Shown: piece by piece, positions 33,483 to 41,145 of the stretch
Numbering within the stretch: the stretch's first letter is position 1
How the letters are laid out: every line of letters begins with the position of its first letter
DNA from: Nocardiopsis potens DSM 45234
GTDB lineage: Bacteria; Actinomycetota; Actinomycetes; Streptosporangiales; Streptosporangiaceae
DNA length: 64,000 nt
NCBI RefSeq assembly: GCF_000341105.1
Contig: NZ_ANBB01000062.1
Span: 18,370-82,369 of the forward strand
Direction: 5' to 3'
Position numbers and translations under genes: made by a program
Notes under the pieces: model-generated
What the model saw: only the letters and a program-made list of their open reading frames with translations
Told to the model about the DNA's origin: nothing
Database searches by the model: none

Positions 33483-34169
33483 GTGGCCGACGACGCCCCG
33501 ACGATCGAGAACGGCGCCCCGCCCGCGGAGCGGCCGGGCGCTCCCGGCGGACCGGGCGCCCCCGGCAGGCGGTCGCGCCGCCGCGGCGAGGCGCTCAACA
33601 CCGCCATCTTCGAAGCGGTCCTGGCGGAGCTGGCCGAGACCGGCTACGCCCGGATGACCATGGAGCGGGTCGCGGAGCGCGCCAAGGCCGGCAAGGCCTC
33701 GCTCTACCGGCGCTGGCCCAACCGGGCCCGGCTGGTCATGGACGCCCTCTACCACCTGATGCCCTCGCCGGAGCGGCCGGCCGACACCGGGTCGTTCCGG
33801 GGCGATCTGCTGGCGCTGCTCCGCTCCACCGCGCGGCTGCTCGACGGCCCCGCCGGCGAGGCGATGCGCGGCCTGCTCTCCGAGGCGCTCGTCTCGCCCG
33901 AGCAGGGGACGGACATCCGCGCGCTCTCCCGCGGGGCCGGTGTGGCGACCATGCGCACCCTGGCCGAGCGCGCCGCGGCGCGCGGCGAGATCGACCCCGC
34001 CGCGATCACCGAGCGCCGCCTGGAGGCCGGCCAGGCGATGATGCGCCACCACTTCCTCTTCCACGGCCCGCCGATCTCCGACCCGATGATCACCGGGATC
34101 GTGGACGAGGTGGTGCTCCCGCTGTTCGCCTCCCCGCCGCCGGCGGGCGGCGGGGACCCGGCCGGCTGA
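33483..34169 (+). CDS. TetR/AcrR family transcriptional regulator of the Rph-like cluster
   Basis: A 228-residue regulator. A disordered Pro/Gly-rich N-terminus (to about residue 32) is followed by the HTH at about 50-85 (YARMTMERVAERAKAGKASLYRRWPNRARLVMDALYHL) and a ligand-binding domain. I chose the GTG at 33483; GAGGTGG lies about 12 bases upstream. It lies 170 bases after the Rph-like gene on the same strand. The best target candidates are the paired GGAACG-N3-CGTTCC palindromes upstream of the MFS gene. Confidence 0.88.
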   Translation: MADDAPTIENGAPPAERPGAPGGPGAPGRRSRRRGEALNTAIFEAVLAELAETGYARMTMERVAERAKAGKASLYRRWPNRARLVMDALYHLMPSPERPADTGSFRGDLLALLRSTARLLDGPAGEAMRGLLSEALVSPEQGTDIRALSRGAGVATMRTLAERAAARGEIDPAAITERRLEAGQAMMRHHFLFHGPPISDPMITGIVDEVVLPLFASPPPAGGGDPAG

Positions 34170-34190
34170 GAGGCCGCCGTGCCACGGGCC

Positions 34191-35045
34191 TCACGCCGGG
34201 AGCGCGGTGCGCTCCGCCGGCGGCGGGGCGGGCTCCCGGGCGGAGGCGGGCCGGCGCAGCGGGCGGATCGGGCGGGGGGCGCCCTCGGGACCGAACAGGT
34301 CGGTGAGGGTGCGCCGCCACGGGTTGCCCCGGATCCCCGGGTACAGGCACATCACCGCCAGGCAGTACTTGCTGATCGGGCGGGGGCGGACGCCCAGCGA
34401 GCGGAGCAACCGGTCGGCCGGGGTGTCGCCGCCCGGCGACTTCGATTCGGCCAGGACCCAGCCGGGCGGGACCCGCACCGTGTCGGAGCCGACCCGGAAG
34501 ACCAGGCCGTCGTCGAGGGTGAGCCTGGCCCCGCCGGAGCGGTGCACCAGGGTGCGCCTGCGGTACCGGGTCTCGGCGGCGGGCCGCAGGCCGCGGGGCG
34601 GTTCGATGCCGTACCCCTGGTGCAGCGCGGCGGCGAGGAAGTCCCGCGCCCCGGGGGTGAGCTCATCCGGCCGGTCCACCGGGTGGGCGGTGCGCTCCTT
34701 GACCGTGGCGCTGCGCGCGCCCTCCATCTTCACCTCGAAGGACGCGGTGCCGCTGTCCAGGTAGGCGCGGGTGCGGACCTTGAACCGCCGGCGGCGCCCC
34801 TGCGCGTGCTGCCGGTAGCAGAGCAGGTCGGGGGTGTCGAAGTAGACGGAGGAGTAGGCGAAGCCGCGGCGGCCGCCGATCTCCAGCTCGGCCCATTCCC
34901 CGCCGCCCGCCAGGCCGCGCTCGAACTCGGCGAAGGCCCGGCGCGGCACCAGGTACTTGCGGTCGACCCGGGTCTGCAGCCCGGCCGTGCGCAGCACCTC
35001 CTCCAGCGCGATCGGGGCGAAGCCGGGGCCGCCCGGGCCGCTCAC
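34191..35045 (-). CDS. VTC domain-containing (polyphosphate polymerase-like) protein
   Basis: A 284-residue VTC-fold (triphosphate tunnel) protein. It opens with RVDRKYLVPRRAFAEF and contains YSSVYFDTPDLLCYRQHAQGRRRRFKVRTRAYL, FEVKMEG, and later ETRYRRRTL and WVLAESKSPGG, giving the alternating basic/acidic strands of the tunnel. Its GTG overlaps the stop of the DUF4956 gene (GTGA), so the two are coupled. This pairing with a small DUF4956 membrane protein is recurrent in bacteria. Polyphosphate synthesis is known for the eukaryotic VTC homologue; in bacteria it is inference. The C-terminus is Pro/Arg-rich. Confidence 0.85.
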   Translation of the reverse strand: MSGPGGPGFAPIALEEVLRTAGLQTRVDRKYLVPRRAFAEFERGLAGGGEWAELEIGGRRGFAYSSVYFDTPDLLCYRQHAQGRRRRFKVRTRAYLDSGTASFEVKMEGARSATVKERTAHPVDRPDELTPGARDFLAAALHQGYGIEPPRGLRPAAETRYRRRTLVHRSGGARLTLDDGLVFRVGSDTVRVPPGWVLAESKSPGGDTPADRLLRSLGVRPRPISKYCLAVMCLYPGIRGNPWRRTLTDLFGPEGAPRPIRPLRRPASAREPAPPPAERTALPA

Positions 35046-35650
35046 CGCCGGCCGCCGAGGACCGTGCCGAACCGGGCGTACGGGCGGAGCGGCAGGGCCT
35101 CGGCGGTGCCGCGGAACCGCACGTCCACCGTCATGGTCTCGCGGACGTAGTCCACCTCGTCGACGATCATCTGGAGCACTCTGCGGCCCAGTCTGCGCTC
35201 CAGGTCGGCGCGGAGCGCCGCGTCGTCGCGGTGGACGGTGTCCAGCACCATGGTGCGGCGCTCCGCCCGCCCGGCCACCCGGGGGTGGTCGGCCAGGTAC
35301 ATCGCCGCGAGCAGCACCGCGCTGATCAGCGCCGCGGTCAGCGGCCGCGTCGCACCGATCCCGTTGACCAGGCCGAGCGCCAGGGCGATGAAGTAGTAGC
35401 CCACCTCGCGCTGGGTGATCTCCCCCGACCGCAGCCGGATGATGGACAGCACGCCGAACAGGCCGAAGCCGACCGCCAGCTCCACCCGGTGGTTCATCAG
35501 CAGCACGCAGACCGCGAAGACGCCGGCGTTCAGCGCGGTGTAGGCGAACAGCAGGTCGGTCCGGCGGTGCCTGCGGTAGTAGAGGGGGTGGACCAGCACG
35601 GCGATCGCGGCCAGGTCGACGGCGAGCGCGAGCAGCACGGACGGGGACAC
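35042..35650 (-). CDS. DUF4956 domain-containing membrane protein
   Basis: A 202-residue protein with about four membrane helices in the first 130 residues (for example VLLALAVDLAAIAVLVHPLYY). They are followed by the diagnostic FGLFGVLSIIRLRSGEITQREVGYYFIALALGLVNG and a soluble C-terminal domain. Its biochemical role is unestablished. It is the first gene of a two-gene operon with the VTC-domain protein and probably anchors or guides it at the membrane. Three 11-bp direct repeats 63-95 bases upstream of the start look like an OmpR-type response-regulator site. Confidence 0.85.
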   Translation of the reverse strand: MSPSVLLALAVDLAAIAVLVHPLYYRRHRRTDLLFAYTALNAGVFAVCVLLMNHRVELAVGFGLFGVLSIIRLRSGEITQREVGYYFIALALGLVNGIGATRPLTAALISAVLLAAMYLADHPRVAGRAERRTMVLDTVHRDDAALRADLERRLGRRVLQMIVDEVDYVRETMTVDVRFRGTAEALPLRPYARFGTVLGGRR

Positions 35651-35712
35651 GGTTCCTCCTCGGTCGGGGCCTCCCGGGGCAGCGGTTCCCGGTCTGGCTC
35701 CGATCCTGCGGG

Positions 35713-35745
35713 GCGTGCATGAGCCCGCCGTGAGGCGTCGATGAG
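35713..35745 (-). promoter_or_regulatory. Three 11-bp direct repeats upstream of DUF4956-VTC
   Basis: Reading toward the gene, the repeats are CTCATCGACGC, CTCACGGCGGG and CTCATGCACGC, each starting with CTCA(T/C) exactly 11 bases after the last. One-turn spacing of direct repeats is typical for OmpR/PhoB-type response regulators. Just upstream, GATGAGA-N4-TCTCATC (35740-35757) adds an inverted copy. No two-component genes are adjacent. Confidence 0.6.
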
Positions 35746-35772
35746 AGCCTTCTCATCCGCGGCGGGGCGGGT

Positions 35773-36477
35773 TCAGCCCGCGGCGCCGCCCAGGTAGGCG
35801 CGGAGCAGGTCCTTGCACTCGGCGACCAGCTCCGGGGCGCCCTCGGGGTCGGCCCGGAAGGCCAGGGCCAGGACCGCGTCGGCGGCCTCCACCGCGACCA
35901 GTACCCGCCGATCGGTGGCGGGGTCGCGCTCCTCGCCGAGGACCGCGGTGCCCACCTCCAGCAGCCGCTCGGCGACCAGGGCGTTGCCGCCCGGCCGGGG
36001 CAGCGGCCGGCAGGAGGCGTCCTCCTCCGGTTCGGGCGGGTCGAAGTCGAGCACGCCGAACCCGGGGACGGTGCGCCGCATCCGGACGTACTCGTCGACC
36101 GCGAGCACCGCCACCTCGGTCCAGTCGGCGGCGCCGGCGGCGCGCAGGCTCTCCTGCAGCCGGTCGCCGTAGAGCTCCAGGTTCCGTGCGGCCAGCGCCC
36201 GGACCAGCCCGTTCTTGTCGGTGAAGAACTGGTAGAGGGTGCCGATCGGCAGGTCGGCGCGGCGCGCCGCCTCGGTGGTGGTGAGCCGGAAGTAGCCGAC
36301 CTCGTCCAGCAGTTCCGCGCAGGCGTGCAGCAGCCGCTCCACCCGCTCCAGGCTGCGCCGCTGGGCCGGCCGGCGGCGCAGCGCGGAGGCGGTCCAGCGC
36401 GGCGCGGAGGCCCTCGCGGGTGCGGGCTTCTCGGTCAGGTCGGAACCGGTCATCCCTCCATTGTGCTGCATCGGCAT
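35773..36477 (-). CDS. TetR/AcrR family transcriptional regulator
   Basis: A 234-residue TetR protein with an extended N-terminus. The HTH FRLTTTEAARRADLPIGTLYQFFTDKNGLVRALAARN lies at about residues 62-99, followed by a C-terminal ligand domain typical of TetR_C subgroups with an acidic central loop (PPEPEEDAS). The start could be the ATG at 36477 or one at 36453; the GGAGGG near the latter is too close to it. It sits downstream of another tetR on the same strand, and no obvious target lies beside it. Confidence 0.85.
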   Translation of the reverse strand: MPMQHNGGMTGSDLTEKPAPARASAPRWTASALRRRPAQRRSLERVERLLHACAELLDEVGYFRLTTTEAARRADLPIGTLYQFFTDKNGLVRALAARNLELYGDRLQESLRAAGAADWTEVAVLAVDEYVRMRRTVPGFGVLDFDPPEPEEDASCRPLPRPGGNALVAERLLEVGTAVLGEERDPATDRRVLVAVEAADAVLALAFRADPEGAPELVAECKDLLRAYLGGAAG

Positions 36478-36507
36478 CGGACCCGCTCCGGGCCTGGCGG
36501 CCGGGGC

Positions 36508-37095
36508 TCACCCCCGGGTGCGCAGCCCTTCCAGCAGCCCGGTGAGCTCCCGCACGGCGTCCTCCTCGTCGGTGGGCCCGGTGGAGCGGGCGAGCCACAG
36601 GGCGGCCTCGTTCATCGCCCCGGACAGCAGGTGCGCCAGGGGCTCGACCGGGCGGGGGGCGATGGCGCCGGCCTCGACCAGCTCGGTCAGGGCGTCGGCG
36701 AGGTGCCGGGCCGAGGCCGCCTCGTCCATGGCCCGCCACTCCTCCCAGCCGAGGACGGCGGGGGCGTCGATCAGCATGATGCGCCGGATGCCCGGGTCGG
36801 CGCCGGCGGCCAGGAAGGCCCTGCACCCGGCGGACAGCCGGTCCCAGGGGTCCTGCAGCGCGTCGGCGGCCCGCTCGACCCGGTCCGCGACCTCCCCTTG
36901 GACCTGGCGCAGCACTTCGCGGAAGAGCCCCTCCTTGCTGCCGAAGTGGTGGTAGAGCGCGCCCTTGGTGACGCCGGCCGCGCGCACCAGCCCGGCGAGG
37001 CCGACGCCGGCGTAGCCGTGCTCGGCGAAGAGCCGCCGCGCCTCGGCCACCAGGGCCTTCCGGGTCGCCTCGCCCTGCTCCGCCTTGCTCGCCAC
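36508..37095 (-). CDS. TetR/AcrR family regulator (of the VOC gene)
   Basis: A 195-residue regulator with the [40 protein letters not shown] at about residues 28-64. The C-terminal domain ([20 protein letters not shown]) is typical of a widespread actinobacterial subgroup. I chose the GTG at 37095, with GAGGGAG 5 bases upstream; an in-frame ATG at 37131 gives 12 more residues. It is divergent from the VOC-family gene, with a 27-bp dyad between them that it likely binds. Confidence 0.88.
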   Translation of the reverse strand: MASKAEQGEATRKALVAEARRLFAEHGYAGVGLAGLVRAAGVTKGALYHHFGSKEGLFREVLRQVQGEVADRVERAADALQDPWDRLSAGCRAFLAAGADPGIRRIMLIDAPAVLGWEEWRAMDEAASARHLADALTELVEAGAIAPRPVEPLAHLLSGAMNEAALWLARSTGPTDEEDAVRELTGLLEGLRTRG

Positions 37096-37139
37096 CGCGG
37101 CTCCCTCCGCTCGGACACCTCTACCGGACACCTTTGACG

Positions 37140-37190
37140 TACCGGCGGTATGGATCTAGATTAGCGATACATACCGTCGGTATGCATCGC
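37140..37190. promoter_or_regulatory. TetR operators between the tetR and VOC genes
   Basis: TACCG-G-CGGTA lies at 37140-37150. A longer dyad at 37164-37190 has the perfect core CATACCG-T-CGGTATG (37170-37184) and matching GCGAT/ATCGC flanks, with one mismatched pair between core and flank. Both carry the same TACCGxCGGTA motif, with centres 32 bases apart. They lie 49 bases or more upstream of the VOC start. Confidence 0.75.
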
Positions 37191-37238
37191 CGCGGCCGCT
37201 CCCGGCCCGGCACCCCGCCGCTCCAGGAAGGCACCACC

Positions 37239-37655
37239 GTGAACGTGACCGGCTTCTACACCGTCATCGGCACCGAGCGCATCGCGGAGTCCCGGGACTT
37301 CTACACCCGCCTCTTCGGGTTCGAGCCCGTCTTCGAGGCCGACTGGTACGTGAGCCTGCGCCTGGCCTCCGCGCCGCACTTCGAGCTCGCCCTGCTCGAC
37401 CCCTCGCACCCGACCGTCCCCGCCTCGCACCGGGGCCGGGCCGCGCAGGGGCTGCTGCTCAACTTCGAGGTCGACGACGTCGACGCGGAGTACCGGCGCC
37501 TGGTGGAGGAGGGCGGCCTGGCGGCGCTGCTGCCGCTGCGCAGCGAGGAGTTCGGCCAGCGCCACTTCATCGTGTCCGACCCGAACGGGGTGCTGATCGA
37601 CGTCATCACGCCCATCCCGTTCGGCGAGGAGTTCGCCGGGAACGCGGTGGCCTGA
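37239..37655 (+). CDS. VOC family protein (glyoxalase/bleomycin-resistance fold)
   Basis: A 138-residue protein with paired beta-alpha-beta-beta-beta modules. [38 protein letters not shown] is the first half, and [16 protein letters not shown] ... [22 protein letters not shown] is the second, ending with the usual metal/substrate-site region. The GTG at 37239 follows AGGAAGG. A longer open frame upstream would run through the operator and is rejected. Its divergence from a TetR gene points to an inducible detoxification or catabolic role; the ligand is unknown. Confidence 0.88.
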   Translation: MNVTGFYTVIGTERIAESRDFYTRLFGFEPVFEADWYVSLRLASAPHFELALLDPSHPTVPASHRGRAAQGLLLNFEVDDVDAEYRRLVEEGGLAALLPLRSEEFGQRHFIVSDPNGVLIDVITPIPFGEEFAGNAVA

Positions 37656-37693
37656 CCGCCCCGCGGGCCCGGCCCGGCGGGCGCGCGGGGCGG
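37656..37693. terminator. Bidirectional hairpin between VOC and surE-like genes
   Basis: CCGCCCCGCG (37656-37665) pairs perfectly with CGCGGGGCGG (37684-37693), beginning directly at the VOC stop codon and ending 13 bases before the convergent surE-like stop. The loop is 18 bases and G/C-rich. Confidence 0.6.
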
Positions 37694-37705
37694 CGGTACC
37701 GGGGC

Positions 37706-38752
37706 CTACCCGTCCAGCGACTCGACCAGTTCGCGCAGGTCCTCCACGTCGTCCTCGTCCTCCTCCTCGTCGGGGGCGAAGGTGCGGTCGGCGCTGAGCA
37801 CTCCTACGGAGACCGCGCCCGCCTCCAGGACGGCCGCGGAGTCGGCGTTCTCCTTGGACTCCGGGACGCAGGCCGGGTCCCCGGGGGCGCACGGCCGGGG
37901 AGCGCGCAGGTAGGCCCCGTCCTCCTCGGTGTAGTCGACCGCGAGCACCGAGGCGGTGCCCTGCTCGGTCCAGCGCACCTCGGCGGCGGGCCCGCCGCCC
38001 GGGGTGTGCGGGTGGTTGACGTTGACCGCGTAGGCGTCGGTCAGCAGGCCGGCGGCGGCCATCCGGGCGATCAGGTCGGCGCCGAACTCCGCCGCGGCAT
38101 CGTAGGTGCCGGGGTGGACCGCCATGTCCTCGCCGAGCGAGGCGCTGAGCGCGACCGCGGGGACGCCCGCGGCCTGCGCCGCGGAGGCGGCCCCGACGGT
38201 GCCCGAGGCCGAGACCAGCGCGGCCACGTTGGGGCCGGAGTTGATCCCGGTGACCACCAGGTCCGGCGGGCCGTCCCAGCCGGCGACCGCGCCGAGCCCG
38301 TGGGCCAGGGCGAAGGAGACCGCGTCCACCGGGGTGGCGCTGGGCGAGTCCGGCCCGCACGGGCCGTCCGCCAGGCACACCCCGTGGACCGCGCCGCCGC
38401 TCGGCGCGCCCGCGCAGTCGCCGGCGTAGCCGTCCGGGACGCTCGGCGGCGCGCCGAGGCCCAGCGGCCCCTCGGTGGTGACGCCGCCGCTCTTCCCGCT
38501 CTGCTGCCCCCAGGGGGCGAAGACCACCACGTCGGCGCCTGCCGCGCAGAGCTCGGAGCGGATCGCGTACAGGCCGAGGCCGTCCGCGCCGTCCTCCTCT
38601 GCAGCCTGCACGGAGTCGTCGTTGGCGAGGAGGATGCGCATGCCCTCCAGGGGCGCCGGGTCGGGTTCGTCGTCGGCCCTGGCATTGCCGGAGCAGGCCG
38701 AGGCCAGGAGGAGGAGGGCCGCGAGCGCGGCCGAGGACTTGATCGTGCGCAT
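37706..38752 (-). CDS. Exported SurE-like 5'/3'-nucleotidase, putative lipoprotein
   Basis: A 348-residue SurE-fold phosphatase preceded by a lipoprotein signal (MRTIKSSAALAALLLLASAC, predicted lipidated Cys20). The family motifs are MRILLANDDS, with the metal-binding Asp pair, FAPWGQQSGKSGGVT, and LVVTGINSGPNVA. NHPHTP and GAVSVGVLSADR lie further on. Classical SurE is a cytosolic protein of about 250 residues; this one is longer, exported, and ends in a very acidic tail (DEEEDEDDVEDL). An extracellular role in salvage of nucleotides or phosphate is inferred. The ATG at 38752 lacks a good Shine-Dalgarno; an upstream ATG at 38830 would hide the signal peptide. Confidence 0.85.
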   Translation of the reverse strand: MRTIKSSAALAALLLLASACSGNARADDEPDPAPLEGMRILLANDDSVQAAEEDGADGLGLYAIRSELCAAGADVVVFAPWGQQSGKSGGVTTEGPLGLGAPPSVPDGYAGDCAGAPSGGAVHGVCLADGPCGPDSPSATPVDAVSFALAHGLGAVAGWDGPPDLVVTGINSGPNVAALVSASGTVGAASAAQAAGVPAVALSASLGEDMAVHPGTYDAAAEFGADLIARMAAAGLLTDAYAVNVNHPHTPGGGPAAEVRWTEQGTASVLAVDYTEEDGAYLRAPRPCAPGDPACVPESKENADSAAVLEAGAVSVGVLSADRTFAPDEEEDEDDVEDLRELVESLDG

Positions 38753-38833
38753 GGGGGGGGATCCGATCCGTCGATGGGGTGGGGGCCGCCGATCGGCGGT
38801 GCGGCGCCGTCGCCGCACCTGGTTTCGCATCCG

Positions 38834-38845
38834 CCCTGTACAGGG
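38834..38845. promoter_or_regulatory. Palindrome upstream of the surE-like gene
   Basis: A perfect 12-bp palindrome CCCTGTACAGGG lies about 80 bases upstream of the surE-like start, next to an AT-richer stretch. It could be an operator for an unknown regulator. It does not match a PhoP-type direct repeat. Confidence 0.35.
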
Positions 38846-38936
38846 GTGGTTATTCGTTTAAGCTAGAGCGCCTCCCCGGGCCTGTCAACGGGCGCAGTGC
38901 CGCCGATCCGCCCCCGCCGCCCCCCGGCGATGAAAT

Positions 38937-38967
38937 TTGACGTATATTCAAAAAACTGATTAGCAGT
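38937..38967 (+). promoter_or_regulatory. Probable fadH promoter
   Basis: TTGACG at 38937-38942 is followed, 18 bases later, by TAGCAG at 38961-38966 in a strikingly AT-rich patch (ATTCAAAAAACTGATT). It lies about 50 bases upstream of the fadH start codon. The -10 is weak. Confidence 0.45.
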
Positions 38968-39017
38968 ATCGTCACTCATCCGCGCGCGGCGGAACGCCGA
39001 ACCGAGGAGACGCCGTC

Positions 39018-41039
39018 ATGACCGACTACCCCCACCTCTTCTCCCCCCTCTCCCTGGGGCCGTTCACCCTGCCCAACCGGGTGATCATGGGCTCCATGCA
39101 CGTCGGCCTCGAAGAGGCCCCCGGCGGCTTCGAGCGGATGGCCGCGTTCTACGCCGAGCGCGCCCGGGGCGGCGTGGGCCTCATCGTGACCGGGGGCATC
39201 GCGCCCAACTCCGAGGGGCGCCCCTGGCACCAGGGGGCCGCGATGACCACCGAGGCCGAGGCCGAGCAGCACGCCCCGGTCACCGAGGCGGTGCACCGCG
39301 AAGGCGGCCGGATCGCCATGCAGCTGCTGCACTTCGGCCGGTACGCCTACCACGAGGACCTGGTCGCCCCCAGCGCGCTGCAGGCCCCGATCAGCCCGCA
39401 CGTGCCGCGCGCGCTGGCCGACGAGGAGGTGGAGCGCACCGTGGAGGACTTCGTGCGCGCCGCCGAGCTGGCCAAGGCGGCGGGATACGACGGCGTCGAG
39501 GTGATGGGCTCCGAGGGGTACCTGATCAACGAGTTCGTCTCGGCCGCCACCAACCGCCGCGAGGACCGCTGGGGCGGCTCCTACGCCAACCGGATCCGGT
39601 TCCCGGTGGAGATCGTGCGCCGGATCCGCGAGCGCACCGGCCCCGGCTTCGCGGTGATCTACCGGCTGTCCATGCTCGACCTGGTCCCGGGCGGCTCCAC
39701 CCTGCCCGAGGTGCTCCGGCTGGCCAAGGAGATCGAGGCCGCCGGGGCGGACGTCATCAACACCGGCATCGGCTGGCACGAGGCGCGGATCCCCACCATC
39801 GCCGCGTCGGTGCCGCGCGGGGCGTTCAGCTGGGTGACCCGCGAGGTGATGGGCTCCGTCGGGGTCCCGCTGGTGACCAGCAACCGGATCAACACCCCGG
39901 AGACCGCCGAGCGGATCCTCGCCGCCGGCGACGCCGACCTGGTCTCGCTCGCCCGCCCGCTCCTCGCCGACCCCGAGTTCGTCGCCAAGGCGCGGCGCGG
40001 CCGGCCGCGCTCCATCAACACCTGCATCGGCTGCAACCAGGCCTGCCTGGACCACACCTTCAGCCTGAAGATCACCTCCTGCCTGGTGAACCCGCGCGCC
40101 TGCCACGAGACCGAGCTGGTGCTCGACCCGGCCCCGCGCGCCAAGCGGATCGGCGTGGTCGGCGCCGGCCCGGCCGGGCTCGCGGTCTCCACCGCCGCCG
40201 CGGAGCGCGGCCACCGGGTGGTGCTCTACGACGCCGCGGACCGGATCGGCGGCCAGCTGGACGTCGCCCGGCGCATCCCGGGCAAGGAGGAGTTCGCCGA
40301 GACGCTGCGCTACTTCGGCGAGCGCCTGGAGGAGCTGGGGGTGGAGGTGCGGCTGGGCGCCCCGGCCACCGCCGAGGGGCTGGCCGCCGAGGGCTTCGAC
40401 GAGATCGTGGTCGCCACCGGCGTCACCCCGCGGGTGCCCGACATCGACGGCGTGGACCACGGGAAGGTGCTGGGCTACCTGGACGTGCTGCGCGGCACCG
40501 CCGAGGCGGGCGAGCGGGTCGCGGTGCTGGGCGCCGGCGGCATCGGGTTCGACGTGGCCGAGTTCCTCACCGACGACGGCGACGGGGCCGCGCTCGACCC
40601 CGCGGCCTACTTCGAGCGGTGGGGCGTGGACCCCGGCTACGAGCACCCCGGCGCGCTGCGCGAGCCGCGCCGCCCCCGCCCGCCGCGCCGGGTCCACCTG
40701 CTGCAGCGGAAGACCTCCAAGCCCGGCAAGGACCTGGGGAAGACGACCGGCTGGATCCACCGGACCGAGCTGCGCAACCGCGGCGTGCGGATGGTGCCGG
40801 GCGTCGCCTACCGGCGGATCGACGACGAGGGCCTGCACATCACCGTGGACGGCCGGGACGAGGTGCTCGACGTCGACACCGTGGTGCTGTGCACCGGGCA
40901 GGAGCCCGACCGCGGCCTCCACGCCGAGCTGCGCGCGGCCGGCCTGGAGCCGCACCTGATCGGCGGCGCCGACGTCGCCGCCGAGCTGGACGCCAAGCGC
41001 GCCATCGACCAGGGCACCCGGCTGGCCGCCCGGCTGTGA
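39018..41039 (+). CDS. fadH: NADPH-dependent 2,4-dienoyl-CoA reductase FadH-type flavoprotein
   Basis: A 673-residue fusion of an FMN TIM-barrel (old-yellow-enzyme type) and a FAD/NAD(P) domain. The N-terminal barrel contains VIMGSMHVGLEE, LLHFGRYAYHEDLVAPSALQAPI and GYDGVEVMGSEGYLINEF. The 4Fe-4S ligands are Cys336, Cys339, Cys343 and Cys355 in CIGCNQAC...C. GVVGAGPAGLAV (about 378-389) starts the FAD domain, and VAVLGAGGIGFDVAEFL the NADPH domain. It reduces dienoyl-CoA intermediates in unsaturated fatty-acid beta-oxidation. GAGGAG precedes the ATG. It is monocistronic with a strong terminator. Confidence 0.92.
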   Translation: MTDYPHLFSPLSLGPFTLPNRVIMGSMHVGLEEAPGGFERMAAFYAERARGGVGLIVTGGIAPNSEGRPWHQGAAMTTEAEAEQHAPVTEAVHREGGRIAMQLLHFGRYAYHEDLVAPSALQAPISPHVPRALADEEVERTVEDFVRAAELAKAAGYDGVEVMGSEGYLINEFVSAATNRREDRWGGSYANRIRFPVEIVRRIRERTGPGFAVIYRLSMLDLVPGGSTLPEVLRLAKEIEAAGADVINTGIGWHEARIPTIAASVPRGAFSWVTREVMGSVGVPLVTSNRINTPETAERILAAGDADLVSLARPLLADPEFVAKARRGRPRSINTCIGCNQACLDHTFSLKITSCLVNPRACHETELVLDPAPRAKRIGVVGAGPAGLAVSTAAAERGHRVVLYDAADRIGGQLDVARRIPGKEEFAETLRYFGERLEELGVEVRLGAPATAEGLAAEGFDEIVVATGVTPRVPDIDGVDHGKVLGYLDVLRGTAEAGERVAVLGAGGIGFDVAEFLTDDGDGAALDPAAYFERWGVDPGYEHPGALREPRRPRPPRRVHLLQRKTSKPGKDLGKTTGWIHRTELRNRGVRMVPGVAYRRIDDEGLHITVDGRDEVLDVDTVVLCTGQEPDRGLHAELRAAGLEPHLIGGADVAAELDAKRAIDQGTRLAARL

Positions 41040-41045
41040 GCCCGG

Positions 41046-41079
41046 CCCGCCTCCCGCCCCGGCCAGGGCGGGAGGCGGG
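41046..41079 (+). terminator. Strong hairpin terminator after fadH
   Basis: A perfect 14-bp stem (41046-41059 with 41066-41079) encloses a 6-base loop, starting 6 bases past the fadH stop. No T-run follows. Confidence 0.75.
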
Positions 41080-41133
41080 ACCTCTCAGGTCAGCGAGTTG
41101 AATAGTCCACCCGTCCATTGATCAACCCGCTGA

Positions 41134-41145
41134 TACCGTTGCCGC
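41134..41145 (+). promoter_or_regulatory. Leaderless promoter of the padR gene
   Basis: TACCGT at 41134-41139 fits the TANNNT -10 consensus and ends 6 bases before the ATG at 41146. Transcription would therefore start at or next to the start codon. No Shine-Dalgarno is present. Confidence 0.5.
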
